A stretch of DNA of 64,000 nucleotides. Source: Amycolatopsis vastitatis (GTDB lineage Bacteria > Actinomycetota > Actinomycetes > Mycobacteriales > Pseudonocardiaceae). Numbering within the stretch: the stretch's first letter is position 1; each line of letters starts with the position of its first letter. Below are positions 1 to 8,197 of the stretch, piece after piece. The stretch covers positions 62,001 to 126,000 of the forward strand of contig NZ_NMUL01000049.1 of the NCBI RefSeq assembly GCF_002234595.1, in the 5' to 3' direction. Position numbers and translations under genes: made by a program. The notes beneath the pieces were generated by a model that saw only the letters and a program-made list of their open reading frames with translations, did no database searches and had not been told where the DNA came from.

Positions 1-2
1 GA

Positions 3-59
3 CAGGACTACGTGAAGCTCCTGCTGCCAGAGCAGGGAGCACCACCAGCCGCTCGGTAG
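3..59 (+). pseudogene. Possible 3' tail of a gene entering from the left edge
   Basis: An open frame runs from the first bases of the window to a TAG at 57-59 and would encode about 18 residues ending LLLPEQGAPPAAR. It could be the end of a gene lying to the left. It is too short to identify and nothing around it confirms it. Confidence 0.2.
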
Positions 60-420
60 GCGCTGCGGGCCGGTCGGGGAACCATGACACTCGACGTTGC
101 CGGCCAAGATCAGTGCGTCCACGCCGCAGGCACTGAGCCGCGGGCACGGAGGGCGGGGGAGAATACGTGACGGCGGACGTGCAACCGCAGGCTCTGGACC
201 GCGCAGAAGTCACTGATGACGACGCAGGCGAGGGGCAATGGCCTCGACCACGCCCCCGGTGCACCGCCGACCTCGACCACACCGCAGTTCCGTTGCCGCA
301 TCTGAACCTGGTGCCGCGCGTGAGTCAGACCACCGCACATCGCGGGCGACGATGACGAGGCTTGGTGTGCAGATCGAGCAGGGGTCCACGCCACCAACGC
401 GGTCTGCAACAACCTGGCCC

Positions 421-658
421 GCCCTGATGACAAAGTACACCGACGGCATCATCGAAGCCCGCGACCACACCGGCGAATTCTTCGGTGAACCGCGGCTGCA
501 GGACTTCCTGCGCCGTGAAGCCGCCACAGGCACCCCCCCCGCCCGAAACCGCCCGCCGGCTCACAAAAGCCGTCCTCCACCACCAAAACGTAACCCTGCA
601 GGACGACGCCATCGTTCTGCTCGCCCGATGGACACGCCCGTCCCGTGTGACCCCTTGA
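421..658 (+). pseudogene. Frameshifted C-terminal remnant of a SpoIIE/PP2C-type (RsbU-like) protein phosphatase
   Basis: Residues ALMTKYTDGIIEAR, followed by HTGEFFGEPRLQDFL, match the conserved YTDG-(I/V)-(I/T)-EAR...FG..RL end of SpoIIE-family serine phosphatases, which act in anti-sigma-factor partner-switching networks. After a run of eight C at 533-540 the frame shifts by one. Reading on from 542 in the new frame gives PETARRLTKAVLHHQNV and then LQDDAIVLLARW before a TGA at 656-658, the usual DD(A/I)(T/I)(L/V)L ending of the family. One C fewer restores a continuous reading. Upstream of 421 no frame encodes the rest of the catalytic domain, so this is a 5'-deleted remnant even if the frameshift were a sequencing error. 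No start codon or promoter is assigned. Confidence 0.6.
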
Positions 659-905
659 TCAGTGGGTGCCGCGGTCACCGGAGTCGTCGCCGCCCGGTCC
701 GGCTCCGGGCAGCGGCACGCCGCAGTGCTGCCCGGCCGCTTCCCGGATGTCGGACACGTGCCTCGATCGACCGCGAGCAGGCCCTGAAAGAGCGTGCGGG
801 AATGGCGACGCGCGTGGTGATCAGCAGCCGCGCGATGGCGGTCGAGGCTGACATCATCTTCGACACCGCACCAGTCCCCACGTCGGCGTGCGCAGCTGCC
901 GCACA

Positions 906-1064
906 TCAGCCGGGGATGTTGCGAGGGGCGTTGCCGTAGCTGTTGCGTTGGCCGATCCTGCTGTCTTTGTTGCGGGTGATGTGTTCGACCTGATGTCCGT
1001 TTCCGCAGGTCGTGGGTGTGTTCGGCGCAGGTTGATCGCCGACGGCTCTGGTTTGCGGCGGCGG
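906..1064 (-). pseudogene. Unidentified coding-like remnant
   Basis: On the - strand a frame ending in TGA at 906-908 reads coherently through CGNGHQVEHITRNKDSR and then IGQRNSYGNAPRNIPG. The composition looks like real protein and it uses amino acids not favoured by random GC-rich frames. I do not recognise the family and see no start codon or ribosome site. It is probably the 3' end of a deleted gene. Confidence 0.25.
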
Positions 1065-1089
1065 ACGTGCGTCGTGACCTCTCGCTGAG

Positions 1090-2127
1090 TCAGAGCAGCC
1101 CGGCGGTGGCGGCGTGGGCGGCGGCCGCCGCTCGCGACGACACGCCGAGCTTGCCGCGGATGTTCGAGACGTGGCGGTGCGCGGTGTGGGCGCTGATCCC
1201 GAGCCGGCGAGCGATCTCTTGGTCGCTCAACCCTTGCGCGACCAGGCGCAGCACATCGAGTTCGCGTTCGGAGAGCTCGTGGCGCGGCGAGCCGGCCTGG
1301 CGGGCAGGCCGGCCGGCGCCGAGGAACTCCCGCACGGCGCGGACGAGTCCTTCCACGTCCCCGCGCCAGGGCAGGTGGTCGGTGCCGTCGAGCGGGACGA
1401 AGCCGGCGCCTGGGATGCGGGCGGCGATGTCCTGGCCCAGGGCGAACGGGATCGCGCGGTCGTCGCGGCGGTGCAGGACGAGCGTCGGCACCTCGATCGT
1501 GCCCAGCTGGTCTCGGACGTCGAACGCGTACACCGCCGCGAGCGAGCGCGCCGCTTTCTCCGCGGTGAGGCTTGCGCGCTGGAACCGGACGAACTCGTCG
1601 CGTTCCGCCGGGGTCGCGGTCGGCAGGAACAGGTCGGCGAGCACCCGGGACCCCACGCCCCAGTGCCGTCCGACGACCGCCAGCAGGGAATCGCGGGCTT
1701 CCGCCGTGGCGATCTCGGCGCCGCGGGCGTAGCTGCCGTAGAGGACGAGCCGCTCCACGCGGTCCGGGTGGGCCGCCGCGTACGCCATCGCGGCGCAGCC
1801 GCCCGACGAACCGCCGAACAGGCTCACCTTCTCCCCGGCCGCGTCGACGACGGCGCTCAACGCGGCCACTTCTTCGGCGAGCGAGGTGACCAGCGGCCCG
1901 GCGGCGTCGGACATGCCGACGCCAGGCCGGTCGTAGCGGACGAGGGTGAACCGGTCGCCGAGCAGCCCGCCGAACCGCCGGAACAACGGGTTCTGCCAGT
2001 CCAGTTCGAGGTGCCCGCACCACCAGCCGCCGACGACCAGCGGCGGTCCCGCGCCGACGGTGGCCCAGGCGAGGGGGCGATCGTTTGGGCCACCCGTGAA
2101 CCGCACGACCTGGTCTTGTCCTGGCAT
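1090..2127 (-). CDS. Alpha/beta hydrolase fused to a C-terminal LuxR-type DNA-binding domain
   Basis: The 345-residue product has two parts. Residues about 1-270 form an alpha/beta hydrolase fold: an oxyanion stretch GGWWCGH near residue 35, nucleophile elbow GGSSGG near 105, an acid in LHRRDD near 218 and a catalytic-type His in DGTDHLPW near 248. Residues about 280-340 form a LuxR/GerE helix-turn-helix (LSERELDVLRLVAQGLSDQE...ISAHTAHRHVSNI). It is therefore probably a cytoplasmic transcription factor whose hydrolase-like half binds, or slowly cleaves, a small ligand. Its target is not known; it stands alone, divergent from the methyltransferase that starts at 2261. The ATG start at 2127 has only a weak purine-rich site before it. 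The fold and the HTH are certain; whether it is catalytically active is inference. Confidence 0.85.
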   Translation of the reverse strand: MPGQDQVVRFTGGPNDRPLAWATVGAGPPLVVGGWWCGHLELDWQNPLFRRFGGLLGDRFTLVRYDRPGVGMSDAAGPLVTSLAEEVAALSAVVDAAGEKVSLFGGSSGGCAAMAYAAAHPDRVERLVLYGSYARGAEIATAEARDSLLAVVGRHWGVGSRVLADLFLPTATPAERDEFVRFQRASLTAEKAARSLAAVYAFDVRDQLGTIEVPTLVLHRRDDRAIPFALGQDIAARIPGAGFVPLDGTDHLPWRGDVEGLVRAVREFLGAGRPARQAGSPRHELSERELDVLRLVAQGLSDQEIARRLGISAHTAHRHVSNIRGKLGVSSRAAAAAHAATAGLL

Positions 2128-2260
2128 TCCCCGAGCGTAGGCCGTGGCCCGGACCCGCGTGGCCCGTTCCGGCCAGCCGCCGGAATGGCACGAGCGGGTG
2201 ATGCGGTGGGCGGCCGGTGGCTGATGTGCTGCAGCGCATCAGCGGCTCGAAGGAGGAACG

Positions 2261-2908
2261 ATGGCCGGAGGGGACAGCGTGGGGGCACGGGACGGGCTCT
2301 GGGAACGGTTCGGGGCGGCACTGTACGAACCGTTCCTGCGCCGGGGGGAGCGGCTCGGCTTGGCGGGCCGGCGCGGGGAATTGCTGCGGCGCGTGCACGG
2401 CCAGGTGGTCGAGATCGGGGCGGGGACCGGGCTCAATGTCGCGCACTACCCTGCGACGGCGGAGGTCGTGCTGACCGAGCCCGTCCCGGCGATGTACCGG
2501 CGACTCGAAAAGCGCGTGGCGGGTCGCATCGGGATGCGGCTGGTGCAGGCCTCGGCCGACGCGCTGCCGGTGGCGGACGCCAGTGTCGACACGGTCGTGT
2601 CGACACTGGTCCTCTGCACGGTGCCCGACGTCGATCGTGTGCTGGCCGAGCTCGTTCGGGTGCTGCGGCCCGGTGGGCGGCTGCTGTTCTGTGAGCACGT
2701 GCGCGCCGAGGACCCGAAGCTGGCGCGCAGGCAGACGCGGCTGGCGGGGCCGTGGGCGGCGTTCGCGCAGGGCTGCCGGTGCGATCGCGACACCGTCGCG
2801 CTTCTCAAGCAGCGGTTCGACATCGAGGACATGAGCACAGCGCGGTGGCGTGGGATGCCGTCGGTGGTGCACCCGCTGATCATCGGGACGGCGACACCGG
2901 CCCGATGA
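2261..2908 (+). CDS. Class I SAM-dependent methyltransferase
   Basis: The 215-residue protein has the Rossmann-like methyltransferase fold. Motif I is VEIGAGTGLNVAHY near residues 47-60, an acidic strand end (LTEPVP) follows near 70, and there is a post-motif SADALPVADASVDTVVSTLVLC near 97-118 and LRPGGRLLFCEHVRAEDP near 137. It resembles the UbiE/phospholipid methyltransferase group, with several cysteines near the C-terminus (FAQGCRCDRD). The acceptor is not predictable. The ATG at 2261 has a good GGAGG site at 2250-2254. It diverges from the hydrolase-LuxR gene, with about 130 bp between the starts, so the two may share a control region. Confidence 0.85.
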   Translation: MAGGDSVGARDGLWERFGAALYEPFLRRGERLGLAGRRGELLRRVHGQVVEIGAGTGLNVAHYPATAEVVLTEPVPAMYRRLEKRVAGRIGMRLVQASADALPVADASVDTVVSTLVLCTVPDVDRVLAELVRVLRPGGRLLFCEHVRAEDPKLARRQTRLAGPWAAFAQGCRCDRDTVALLKQRFDIEDMSTARWRGMPSVVHPLIIGTATPAR

Positions 2909-2963
2909 CGCCGTCGGCGGCGCCGGGCCGGGTCGGTGCTCGGCTCGGGCATACCTTTCCAGG

Positions 2964-3095
2964 CTGTCCGCCCTCGCCGACACGACCGCCACGGTCACTC
3001 TGCCCACGGGGAAGCGGTTCACCGGCCGGACCGGAGTGCAGGTGCACGTGGCCGACTCGCAGCACCGCTTCGGCGGTGCCGGCCAGCCGGTGTAA
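2964..3095 (+). pseudogene. Possible short gene remnant
   Basis: A frame reading LSALADTTATVTLPTGKRF and then TGRTGVQVHVADSQHRFGG ends in TAA at 3093-3095. It looks like the beta-rich tail of a larger protein, for example the C-terminal domain of a secreted enzyme. No start codon is found and no family is recognised. It lies between the convergent methyltransferase and peptidase genes, and I see no clear terminator here. Confidence 0.25.
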
Positions 3096-3179
3096 AACCG
3101 GCGCCCGCTCGGCCACGTCCGTCTCCTTCCGCTGCCGTCCACCTCGGCTGCGGACCAGGTCTTTCGGGGAGGCGGCGGA

Positions 3180-4874
3180 CTATCGGGTCAGAGTGCCCGT
3201 GCCGGCCTGCGCCGCAGGCCGCGCGGTCTTGGCGGCCACTTTGCCGCCGGAGGAGAGCACGCTCGTGTCGAAGGCCATGTCGACCACCATGGTGGCGAAT
3301 CCCCGGGACACGAACGTCATCACCTTCGGATCGTTGTTGGCGAGGTTGTCGCACCAGCGGAACGGGTTGTCGACGCAGCCGCCGTCGGTGCCCGGGACGG
3401 TCCCCTCGAAGTTGCCGAGCGAGCCGCCGAACAGATCGACGTCCGACTGAAGTTTGCAGCAGTCCTGCCCGGTCAGGACTCCGCTTGCGGGAATGCCGGC
3501 CTGGTTGAAGCTGAACGCGTCCGTGCCGACCGGCGAGAACAGGATGTTCTTCTTCCCGATCGAGGTGAAGTACCCGATGCCCTGGTCCCTGGCCACCTTC
3601 GACGGCTCGTACACCTGCGGTGGGAACTGCGTGGAAACGGTGCGGCTGAACAGGTCGACGCCGGCCGGGTCGAGGACGCCGACGACGTAGTTCGGTGTCG
3701 CGGTGACGTCCGCGTCGAGGTCGTAGCCGATCTTGGAAAGTTCGGTCGGGGTGAGGTTGTTGACGTAGAACGTCGAGCCGAGCAGGCCCAGCTCCTCGCC
3801 GCCGAACCAGATGAACCGCAGCTTGTTGCGCGGCTTGACCTTGTGCATCATCTGGGCGATGTCGAGGATCGTCGCGGAGCCGGATGCGTTGTCCAGCATG
3901 CCGGCGCCGTAGATCGCGTCGAGGTGCGCGTCGACGACGACGACGTGGTTCGGGTCGCCGCCCTTGGAGTCGGCGATGACGTTGTAGTCGTCGGCGTTGG
4001 GGTTGACGACGGCCTTGACGGCGAGGTTGAGCACCGGCAGGGCTGTCCCGCCCTGGATCGCCGTGGTGTATTGGCCGAGCAGGTCCTGGCCCGTCGCGAA
4101 TGAGGTGAAAGATACCGGGATCGTCGGGACGATCCGGTTGCCGGCGGCGTCGGTCAGGCTGCCGTTGAGCACGGCCGTCCGTCCCGGGTTGCCTTCGTTG
4201 AAGATGACCACGCCGGTCGCGCCGGCGGTCTGCGCGTTCTGGACTTTGACGCCGAAGGGGCATGTGCCCCGCTGGATCAGCGCGACGCGGCCGGGGACGA
4301 ACCCGGTGAAGTCACTCGCCGTGCAGCCGCTGGCCGAGCTGGGTGCCGGTGCCGGCGGGATGACGATGCCGCCCGCGGGTTGCAGGGCCGCCGTCGTGGA
4401 CCCGGTGGCCTGGCCCGGGTTCCAGTCGGTGACCACGGTGTAGTTGTGCGCCGTGGGCGATACTTCGCTGAACACGGGCAAGGCCGTGTAGGCGAAATAG
4501 AAGAACTTGTAGGTCTGGATCTTGACGTCGTAACCGGCCTGGCGCATCACCTTGGCGACGTAGTCCGCCGACGCCTTGTAGCCCGGCTCGCCGGAGTTGC
4601 GTGACGGGTGGCCGTCGGGCCCCGGATTGGCGTTGGCGATCGCCTGGAAGACCCGCATGTGGTGCCAGAGATCCTCGGTTCTGATACAGGGAACCAGCTT
4701 GCGTGCTGTGTTGTTGACCCGCTCGGCGCAGCCGGCCGAACTCGGTCCACCACCCCCGTCCGGTGTGGCCGTTGACGCGGCCGAGGCCTGCGCCGCCGTG
4801 ACCCCGGCGACAAGCGCGGCAACTGCGGCCACGATTGTGGCCCGACCCGACAATCCCCGCAGAAATCCGGACAT
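3180..4874 (-). CDS. Secreted M28-family metallopeptidase with PA domain
   Basis: The start at 4874 (ATG after GGGAG, 7 nt spacing) gives 564 residues beginning MSGFLRGLSGRATIVAAV, a Sec signal peptide with likely cleavage after AQASA. A longer reading to 4937 adds 21 residues without a signal. A PA (protease-associated) domain lies around residues 145-265 (GRVALIQRGTCPFGVKVQNA...GVVIFNE). The M28 catalytic domain follows: VVVVDAHLDAIYGAGMLDN supplies the first His and bridging Asp ligands, and WFGGEELGLLGS the Glu pair. The later GTDAFSFNQAGIPASG matches the family's substrate-site loop. The fifth zinc ligand, a His in the usual YHxxCD motif, is missing: the matching place reads NPFRWCDNL. 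No His occurs in the last 200 or so residues. It would act outside the cell on peptides, if active. Confidence 0.85.
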   Translation of the reverse strand: MSGFLRGLSGRATIVAAVAALVAGVTAAQASAASTATPDGGGGPSSAGCAERVNNTARKLVPCIRTEDLWHHMRVFQAIANANPGPDGHPSRNSGEPGYKASADYVAKVMRQAGYDVKIQTYKFFYFAYTALPVFSEVSPTAHNYTVVTDWNPGQATGSTTAALQPAGGIVIPPAPAPSSASGCTASDFTGFVPGRVALIQRGTCPFGVKVQNAQTAGATGVVIFNEGNPGRTAVLNGSLTDAAGNRIVPTIPVSFTSFATGQDLLGQYTTAIQGGTALPVLNLAVKAVVNPNADDYNVIADSKGGDPNHVVVVDAHLDAIYGAGMLDNASGSATILDIAQMMHKVKPRNKLRFIWFGGEELGLLGSTFYVNNLTPTELSKIGYDLDADVTATPNYVVGVLDPAGVDLFSRTVSTQFPPQVYEPSKVARDQGIGYFTSIGKKNILFSPVGTDAFSFNQAGIPASGVLTGQDCCKLQSDVDLFGGSLGNFEGTVPGTDGGCVDNPFRWCDNLANNDPKVMTFVSRGFATMVVDMAFDTSVLSSGGKVAAKTARPAAQAGTGTLTR

Positions 4875-4937
4875 TCGGCAGCTCCCATCGTGAGCGATCC
4901 ACATTCGCCAACCGGCCGAACCTTTCCACCGTCCCAC

Positions 4938-5497
4938 ACATCGGACCGCGTGACCAGATGCACATTTTGTGACGAATGGTCACTTCATGGATTCGCGGGT
5001 TCGAGGTCGTGGTTTCTGGATCGTTCCGTGTGATCAGTGGATGTTCCGAGCGTGCTGCGGTGTCTGCTATTCGTCGCCGATCATGGGAGAGCCTGTGTCA
5101 AATGTGGTCAATGACTGTTTTGCGTGGATAATTTGACCTATTTGCCCGTTCGTTCGTGCGGTGGCTCGGGCCGACCGCGGGCGACGGGTGCACTCTCGCT
5201 CAGCTTGAGTACGTGGCGTTGCCGTGGCGAGCAGGATCGTGATCGCTGCTCTTGGATTCTTGTTCCGCTGGTTCGGGTTCGGAAATGTGGCAAGAAATTC
5301 CGCGAAGAAGGGGGTTTTCGTTGATGTATCACGCCGCGATTCACGGCGGATCTTCCGTCCGCGCCGCAAGCGGTCACGGGCGCCCGATCGTGTCCGCGCC
5401 AAGCCGACAGGTGCTGTTCGGTGGACCGGCCTCTTGAGACGGTCTCGTCGATGCGCAGCGGACGAACACGTCGGCGGGGTCCGGCGTCGAATCCGGT
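4938..5497. other. Intergenic region of lower GC content, no supported gene
   Basis: This stretch between the leftward peptidase and the 3' end of the leftward M56 gene is noticeably richer in A+T at 5060-5340. It contains an inverted repeat GGTCAA (5106-5111) / TTGACC (5133-5138) and a purine-rich site GAAGGGGG near 5306. Neither leads into a reading frame with recognisable protein features. The peptidase promoter should lie in its left part. Nothing else is supported. Confidence 0.4.
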
Positions 5498-6460
5498 TCA
5501 GCGGCGAAGTCCGTCGTGCTCATCGGGCAGGTGTCTGTGATGGGCGTCCGCGGTGAAGTCCTGCGCGGACTCGAGGTCGTGATGCAGGTCGGTGGCCGCG
5601 TCGAGCACCGTCTGGGCGGACCAGCCGGTGACGCCGAGGACCAGGGTGGCGCTGAGCAGCGCGGCGGGGAGGCGGCGGGTGGGTGCGGCCAGCAGGGCGC
5701 TCACCCGGCGTGGCACGGGTCCGCCGGTCGCGGCGAGGGCGAAGGCGGGTTCGGCCCGTCCGGCGAGCGCGGCTTTGGCGACTGCCTTGGCCACCACCGT
5801 CCGGTCGCCGATGTGCTGCGCGGCCGCTTCGTCGGCCCAGCGTTCGAGCGCGAACCTCGCTGCCGAGCAGAGCGGGCGCAGCAGGGGGTCGAGCGCCGCG
5901 GCGAGGGTGATGGCATTGAGGAAGCGGTGGTGGCGCAGGCGGAGGTGGGCGCGTTCGTGGGCGAGCAGGGCGTCCCGTTCTGCCGGGTCGAGTGCGTCGA
6001 GCATGCCGCTGGAGATGGCGATGCGGCCGCCGCGGCCCGGTGCGGAGAACGCGACCGGTTCTTCGCCGCGCAGAACGATGATGCCTGCCACGGGGGAGTG
6101 GTCGTCGAGTTCCCGGGTGAGTGCGCGGCTCCAGCGCGCGTACCGCACGGCGGTGCGCGTGAACGCCCCGCCGAGCGCACTCAGGACGAGGCCGCAGCCG
6201 ATCGCCAGGGGGACGTTGACCGGTTCCATGCTGTCCAGGGCTTGCGTTGACCAGTGGCCGGCGTGGGCGATGGCCGGGATGACGGTCAGGCCGGCGAAGG
6301 CCTGCAACGTCAGCGCGGCGGTGCTGGCCGCGGCGAGCACCAGGCACCCCGTGGTCAGCAGCCAGCTCGCGGCACGCGGGGGCAGCCGAGGGGTGACGAC
6401 GCGCGCCAAGGGCCAGGCTGCGAGCGGGAGCAGCAGGGGTACCCAGAAGTCGGGGTCCAC
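5498..6460 (-). CDS. M56-family (BlaR1/MecR1-like) membrane metalloprotease
   Basis: The 320-residue protein has hydrophobic helices near residues 5-25, 35-60 and 83-105, then the zinc-protease signature LLAHERAHLRLRHH (HExxH) near residue 165 and a downstream ERWADEAAA Glu motif. A last hydrophobic segment lies near 275. This is the architecture of M56 integral membrane peptidases, which cleave cognate BlaI/MecI repressors. It lacks the extracellular penicillin-binding sensor domain of true BlaR1, so the signal sensed is not known. It starts 4 bp after the BlaI-type gene ends and is certainly co-transcribed with it. Confidence 0.88.
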   Translation of the reverse strand: MDPDFWVPLLLPLAAWPLARVVTPRLPPRAASWLLTTGCLVLAAASTAALTLQAFAGLTVIPAIAHAGHWSTQALDSMEPVNVPLAIGCGLVLSALGGAFTRTAVRYARWSRALTRELDDHSPVAGIIVLRGEEPVAFSAPGRGGRIAISSGMLDALDPAERDALLAHERAHLRLRHHRFLNAITLAAALDPLLRPLCSAARFALERWADEAAAQHIGDRTVVAKAVAKAALAGRAEPAFALAATGGPVPRRVSALLAAPTRRLPAALLSATLVLGVTGWSAQTVLDAATDLHHDLESAQDFTADAHHRHLPDEHDGLRR

Positions 6461-6464
6461 GCGG

Positions 6465-6842
6465 TCAACCTTCGCTTTGCCGCAACAGCTCGCGGAGCAG
6501 GTGTTCGTCCGATTCGGACAGGTTCGAGACGAAGCGGGCGAGCACGCTGTCGCGGTCGGGTTCGCCGTCGAGCACCTTGGTCATCCGCCGCGCGGCCAGT
6601 CCCGGCTCGTCGTCGACGGGGCGGTACCGGAAAGACCGACCCAGTTTCTCTCGCTCCGCAACGCCCTTTTCGTGGAGCCGGGACAGGATGGTCACCACGG
6701 TCGTGTAGGCCAGGCCGGCGCCGAGCCGCTCCCGTACCTCGGCCGGCGACAGCGGGCCGTCGGCTTTCCACAGCACGGCCAGCACCTGCGCCTCGAGTTC
6801 GCCGGGTGCCCGCCGGGTGCTGTCGTCTCGCCGCATCCGCAT
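6465..6842 (-). CDS. BlaI/MecI/CopY-family transcriptional repressor
   Basis: The 125-residue protein has the winged-helix N-terminus of the Penicillinase_R family (LEAQVLAVLWKADGPLSPAEV...AYTTVVTILSRLHEKGVAEREK) followed by a dimerisation tail (FVSNLSESDEHLLRELL). These repressors bind short dyads of TACA/TGTA type and are inactivated by proteolysis. The partner M56 protease is encoded 4 bp downstream. Just upstream lie the dyads at 6910-6933 between this gene and the divergent PAP2 gene, so it probably represses both directions. The ligand or stress is unknown. Confidence 0.92.
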   Translation of the reverse strand: MRMRRDDSTRRAPGELEAQVLAVLWKADGPLSPAEVRERLGAGLAYTTVVTILSRLHEKGVAEREKLGRSFRYRPVDDEPGLAARRMTKVLDGEPDRDSVLARFVSNLSESDEHLLRELLRQSEG

Positions 6843-6909
6843 ACCATCAATCTACATGCCTGTCGAAGACGGGCCGTCGCATCCGGGGACGGGCCGACCC
6901 GGCAAATCA

Positions 6910-6933
6910 TCTACACTGACGTAGAAGTTCTAC
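6910..6933. promoter_or_regulatory. Probable BlaI-type operator (overlapping dyads)
   Basis: TCTAC at 6910-6914 and GTAGA at 6921-6925 form an inverted repeat with 6 bp between the arms. The adjoining GTAGAA G TTCTAC (6921-6933) is a perfect 6-bp-arm palindrome. The CTAC/GTAG half-sites match the kind of site bound by actinobacterial BlaI repressors. The element ends immediately before the PAP2 start at 6935 and lies 68 bp from the BlaI-type gene, whose own leader carries another CTACATG half-site at 6851-6857. Binding is inferred. Confidence 0.55.
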
Positions 6934-6934
6934 G

Positions 6935-7468
6935 ATGTTGTCGATCGATCAGAAGGATGTGGCGGTGGACGGCGGAGCCATCGATGGCGGCTGGTACCTG
7001 GATGTGCTCGAGTTCGCCCGCGCGACCCCGTGGCTGCACGAGTTCTTCCAGGTCTTCACCAACGCCGGGCTGGTGCTGCTCGCGCTGGTCGTCGCAGTGG
7101 CGTGGTGGCGTGCTCGCCATCGGGACGCCGGGCGGATGGCGGCCGTGCTCTGGGTGCCCATCGCCGCCGGCCTGGCCTACGGCCTGAGCAACCTGGTCAA
7201 GGTCCTCGTCGAGGAGCCGCGCCCCTGCATCCGCTACCCGGCCGTGCCGACCGTGGCCACCTGCGACTTCGCGACGGACTACTCGTTCCCCAGCAACCAC
7301 GTGACGATCGCCGTGTCCGCGGCCGTCGCCCTGCTCCTCGTCGGCCGCCGAGCCCTGCGGCATTCCGGTGATGTGCGGGAATGGGACGGAGATCCACGGT
7401 GCGCCGCTGGTGCGCTTCGTCATCGCTGCGCTACGTTCCGGAGCCGCCCGTGTGTGGCGGTGTGGTGA
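6935..7468 (+). pseudogene. PAP2-superfamily phosphatase, truncated before its third catalytic motif
   Basis: Residues about 40-145 match membrane PAP2 lipid phosphatases: hydrophobic helices near 45-60 and 70-85, motif 1 KVLVEEPRP (KxxxxxxRP) near 89-97, and motif 2 PSNH (the PSGH motif) near 121. The last helix (AVALLLVGRRAL) breaks off near residue 142. The remaining 35 residues (HSGDVREWDGDPRCAAG...) are unlike the family, and the third motif SRxxxGxHxxxD with the catalytic His is absent in every frame. It therefore looks like a 3'-deleted gene unless the truncated form has a non-catalytic role. The start lies directly on the BlaI-type operator. Confidence 0.7.
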
Positions 7469-7552
7469 ACTACCCCGGAGGTGACGCGATTTGAGTGGGG
7501 CCATTGGTCCGTACCATTTTTTCCGGCAGCCCGGAAGTGGGTCGCCGCGACC

Positions 7553-8197
7553 GTGATCCGTGTCCTGCTGATCCTGTCCTGTGCCTGCCGTTCCCGCCGG
7601 ATCCGGCGGCAGCTCGCCGCGGAGGCGGACATCGAGGTGCGGCACCAAGCGCCCGGTACCTGGAGTGACGTCGTGACGGCGTTCGAGGGCTTCTCGCCGT
7701 CGGTCGTCGTGCTCGAGCGGGCCGTGCTGCGCGCCGACGGCGTCAGCGTCGCCGACGACATCGCCCGCGGCGGGCGGCCGCCCGCGGTCGTGCTGCTGGC
7801 CGATTCCTACCACCCGAAAGACGTCTTGCCCGCCGCGAAGGCGGGGGTCCGGGGCTTCGTCGTCGACAGCGACGGCAGCGGCCCGTGGGGCACGGTGGTC
7901 CGCGCGGTCGCGGTCGGCGGGGGCTGGCTCGCCCCGGCCGCGGCCGGTGACCTGCTCGACGAATTCCGCGCTCCCGCGGCGCGCCGGGTGCGGGAACAGC
8001 CGCGGATCCCGTTGACGGACCGGGAACTGAGCGTGTTGCGGCTCGTCGCCGAAGGGTGCTCGAACCTGGAGGTGGCGACGGAGCTCGGGTTGAGTCAGTC
8101 GACGATCAAGACCCACGTGTCCCGGATGCTGGCGCGGCTCGACCTGCGCAGCCGGACCCAGCTGGCCGCCTTCGCCCGGGATCTCGGGATTGTGTGA
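7553..8197 (+). CDS. LuxR-family response-regulator-like protein with degenerate receiver domain
   Basis: From the GTG at 7553 the protein has 214 residues; an in-frame GTG at 7481 would add 24, but a GGAGG sits too close to it, so the start is uncertain. The N-terminal half has the pattern of a receiver domain (VIRVLLIL..., PSVVVLERAVLRADG, PPAVVLLADSY, AGVRGFVVDSDG). The acidic pair after strand 1 is missing and the phospho-acceptor Asp is replaced by Glu or Arg (VVVLERA). The C-terminal LuxR helix-turn-helix is intact (LTDRELSVLRLVAEGCSNLEVATELGLSQSTIKTHVSRML). It should bind DNA without classical phosphorylation. No sensor kinase is adjacent. It precedes the AraC regulator and the biosynthetic operon on the same strand and may be a local regulator. 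Confidence 0.82.
   Translation: MIRVLLILSCACRSRRIRRQLAAEADIEVRHQAPGTWSDVVTAFEGFSPSVVVLERAVLRADGVSVADDIARGGRPPAVVLLADSYHPKDVLPAAKAGVRGFVVDSDGSGPWGTVVRAVAVGGGWLAPAAAGDLLDEFRAPAARRVREQPRIPLTDRELSVLRLVAEGCSNLEVATELGLSQSTIKTHVSRMLARLDLRSRTQLAAFARDLGIV

Noticed and set aside
2936..4263. Long Arg/Pro-rich open frames on both strands across the peptidase gene
   Set aside because: They are antisense or shifted shadows of the M28 gene caused by high GC content, with no start site or protein-like composition.
5224..5556. Open frame in the A+T-richer intergenic region beginning with a hydrophobic stretch
   Set aside because: Only the first 15 residues look like a helix; the rest is Arg-rich and runs into the 3' end of the M56 gene in antisense. 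No ribosome site.
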